Shown: piece after piece, positions 13,160 to 14,010 of the stretch
Numbering within the stretch: the first letter of the stretch is position 1
Layout of the letters: every line of letters starts with the position of its first letter
Assembly (NCBI GenBank): GCA_964633975.1
Contig: CAZWKX010000043.1
Coordinates: 1 to 14,010 of the forward strand
Length of the DNA stretch: 14,010 nucleotides
Source: CAZWKX01 sp964633975
GTDB lineage: Bacteria; Actinomycetota; Acidimicrobiia; Spongiisociales; UBA11373
Direction: 5' to 3'
Made by a program: the position numbers and the translations under genes
Notes under the pieces: generated by a model
The model's input: only the letters and a program-made list of their open reading frames with translations
The model's database searches: none
Told to the model about the DNA's origin: nothing

Positions 13160-13708
13160 CTACGGCAGCTCGCAGGTCTTCTGGGTCTCCCCGTAGCAGG
13201 TGTCGGTACCCAATCCGCCGGCGATCCCGTCGGAGCCGGGACCGGCGTTGAGCCAATCGTTGCCGGCTTGGCCGTGGAGGCAGTCGGCTCCGTCGCCGCC
13301 GTACACCCGGTCGGCACCCACACCACCCTTGAGGACATCGTCGCCGATGCCGCCCAAGATGGTGTCTCTGCCCGACCCGCCCTGGACCTGATCGTTACCC
13401 GGCCCGGCCTTGATCGTGTCGTTGCCGTCGCCGCCGCAGATCAAGTCGTTGCCGCCTCTTCCGTAGATGATGTCGTTGCCACCACGGGCCACGATCACAT
13501 CGGGGCCTCTCGTACCGATGAGCGTCTCACCAAGATCGCTGCCCACGAGGGTGGCCGGCATTCCCAGGCAAGTGGCCATAAACCCGTCGGCGCCAGCGCC
13601 TTCGGCCGATGCGGCCGGCGACGCCCACCCACCGACCACCACGGTCGAAACACAGACCAACATCACCAGCACGATGGTGCCCCCGCGGTTCCGCCATGCA
13701 CGCCTCAT
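13160..13708 (-). CDS. Secreted RTX-like calcium-binding repeat protein
   Basis: 182 residues. A Sec signal peptide (MRRAWRNRGG then a hydrophobic core 11-27) probably ends at ASA|E, after residue 35. From residue 66 to 173 the protein is twelve uninterrupted nine-residue units of the RTX kind (GGxGxDxUx), with aspartate at 70, 79, 88 and every ninth position to 169. Such repeats form a calcium-bound parallel beta roll. Five cysteines (47, 91, 143, 171, 179) in the mature part may form disulphides. There is no enzymatic domain, anchor or type I secretion tail, so export by Sec is likely. The ATG at 13706-13708 is chosen because AAGGAGG lies 6 bases upstream. Related short calcium-binding proteins are common in actinobacteria; the role here is unknown. 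Confidence 0.88.
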   Translation of the reverse strand: MRRAWRNRGGTIVLVMLVCVSTVVVGGWASPAASAEGAGADGFMATCLGMPATLVGSDLGETLIGTRGPDVIVARGGNDIIYGRGGNDLICGGDGNDTIKAGPGNDQVQGGSGRDTILGGIGDDVLKGGVGADRVYGGDGADCLHGQAGNDWLNAGPGSDGIAGGLGTDTCYGETQKTCELP

Positions 13709-13747
13709 AGCGCGCCTCCTTCTACTGAGCACGGCCCGTCCTGGATC

Positions 13748-13753
13748 AGATTA
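13748..13753 (-). promoter_or_regulatory. -10 element candidate for the RTX-like gene
   Basis: The minus strand reads TAATCT, the same hexamer as at hrcA and rpsT. A start near 13741 would give a leader of about 33 bases containing the AAGGAGG ribosome binding site. No clear -35. The rest of the 13709-13919 interval holds no gene that I can support. Confidence 0.45.
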
Positions 13754-13919
13754 CCCCCGCCAGCGCCAACCGCCTCGCCACCCGATGGCACCAGGTCGAG
13801 GATCACGTCGCCCATACAAACAATGAGGACGGCGCTCGCCACCCCACAGACTCCAAGAAGGACACCCCAGGACCCACACGGCGCGCAGCACCGATCCTGA
13901 ACTCTGAATCCTGCACTCC

Positions 13920-13959
13920 CCACAAGTAGACCGACCTTCGAGGGTCGGTCTACTTGTGG
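13920..13959 (-). terminator. 17-bp perfect hairpin at the 3' end of tRNA-Ala
   Basis: CCACAAGTAGACCGACC (13920-13936), six-base loop, GGTCGGTCTACTTGTGG (13943-13959): a perfect 17-bp inverted repeat. On the minus strand it begins within the last three bases of the tRNA (C71, C72 and A73). It is most simply a terminator or 3'-processing signal of the tRNA transcript, but there is no U-run after it. The overlap means the hairpin and the mature acceptor stem cannot both be fully paired. Confidence 0.6.
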
Positions 13960-14010
13960 AGCTGAGGGGATTTGAACCCCTGACCCCTTGCATGCCATGC
14001 AAGTGCTCTG
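13957..14010 (-). tRNA. tRNA-Ala (anticodon GGC), partial at the right edge
   Basis: The last 54 bases of a tRNA read on the minus strand: the end of the D region (CAGAGCA), anticodon stem CTTGC/GCAAG with loop ATGGCAT giving anticodon GGC, a five-base variable loop, T-stem AGGGG/CCCCT with loop TTCAAAT, then acceptor strand CAGCTCC and discriminator A. U at position 70 fits the G3:U70 identity pair of tRNA-Ala, although G3 itself is outside the window. CCA is not encoded (the next bases are CAA). The missing part is the 5' acceptor strand and most of the D arm. Confidence 0.93.

Noticed and set aside
13129..13169. 8-bp inverted repeat (GCTGCCGT / ACGGCAGC) between the convergent GNAT and RTX-like genes, as a bidirectional terminator.
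   Set aside because: The 25-base loop, the overlap with the RTX-like stop codon and the absence of U-runs make it indistinguishable from chance in GC-rich DNA.
12830..13900. Plus-strand open frame of 356 codons with repeated valine-, alanine- and aspartate-rich segments.
   Set aside because: It is the antisense shadow of the RTX repeat gene plus an off-frame reading of the GNAT gene; its periodicity comes from the 27-base repeats on the other strand.
13705..13998. Minus-strand open frame of 97 codons beginning MACKGSGVQIPSAP.
   Set aside because: Its beginning is the conceptual translation of the tRNA-Ala gene, a known false-gene signature, and the remainder crosses the hairpin and the non-coding gap before ending at the RTX-like gene start.
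1..14010. Search for CRISPR arrays, insertion sequences, prophage or integrase genes, rRNA and riboswitches.
   Set aside because: No spaced repeat arrays, transposase or integrase motifs, rRNA segments or recognisable riboswitch cores were seen by eye on either strand.

Overview
The window is about 14 kb of dense, high-GC sequence. I read it as the chromosome of an actinobacterium (Actinomycetota). The reasons are a BldD-type regulator, the actinobacterial-style LeuRS, the linked leuS / comEA-comEC-holA / rpsT / hrcA-dnaJ / phoH gene set, TAnnnT -10 elements, and at least one gene (hrcA) that looks leaderless. The class is uncertain. A deep branch such as Acidimicrobiia would fit, but that is a guess.

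Layout from left to right. (1) Positions 1-3419, minus strand: a stress cluster hrcA > dnaJ > BldD-like regulator > phoH, with phoH cut by the left edge. hrcA and dnaJ are translationally coupled, and a CIRCE-type operator lies just upstream of hrcA. (2) Positions 3420-3592: the divergent hrcA/rpsT control region. (3) Positions 3593-4352, plus strand: rpsT (ribosomal protein S20) and greA. greA meets holA tail to tail, the two stop codons sharing CTAG. (4) Positions 4349-8080, minus strand: comEA > comEC > holA, the membrane DNA-uptake proteins followed by the DNA polymerase III clamp-loader delta subunit. (5) Positions 8236-8613, plus strand: a small orphan protein resembling the toxin-binding antitoxin domain MbcA/ParS/Xre. 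(6) Positions 8606-12137, minus strand: leuS followed by a CPBP-type membrane protease, separated by two back-to-back hairpins. (7) Positions 12220-13091, plus strand: a coupled VOC (glyoxalase-fold) and GNAT acetyltransferase pair. (8) Positions 13160-13708, minus strand: a small Sec-exported protein made of twelve in-register RTX-like nonapeptides. (9) Right edge, minus strand: the 3' part of tRNA-Ala(GGC), with a perfect 17-bp inverted repeat at its 3' end.

Most of this is conserved housekeeping. The points I rate highest are these: the BldD-like protein keeps the exact RxD-X8-RxxD cyclic-di-GMP motif and sits inside the heat-shock/phoH cluster; the hrcA control region combines CIRCE with an extra overlapping inverted repeat and an apparently leaderless start; the MbcA/ParS-like protein has no toxin partner and has palindromes in its promoter region; and the export-tagged RTX ladder protein stands alone. 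Compared with other actinobacteria, lepA and hemW are missing between rpsT and hrcA, greA is inserted, and rsmE is replaced by the BldD-like gene. I found no rRNA, CRISPR array, insertion sequence or prophage gene. No stretch longer than 300 bases lacks a gene.
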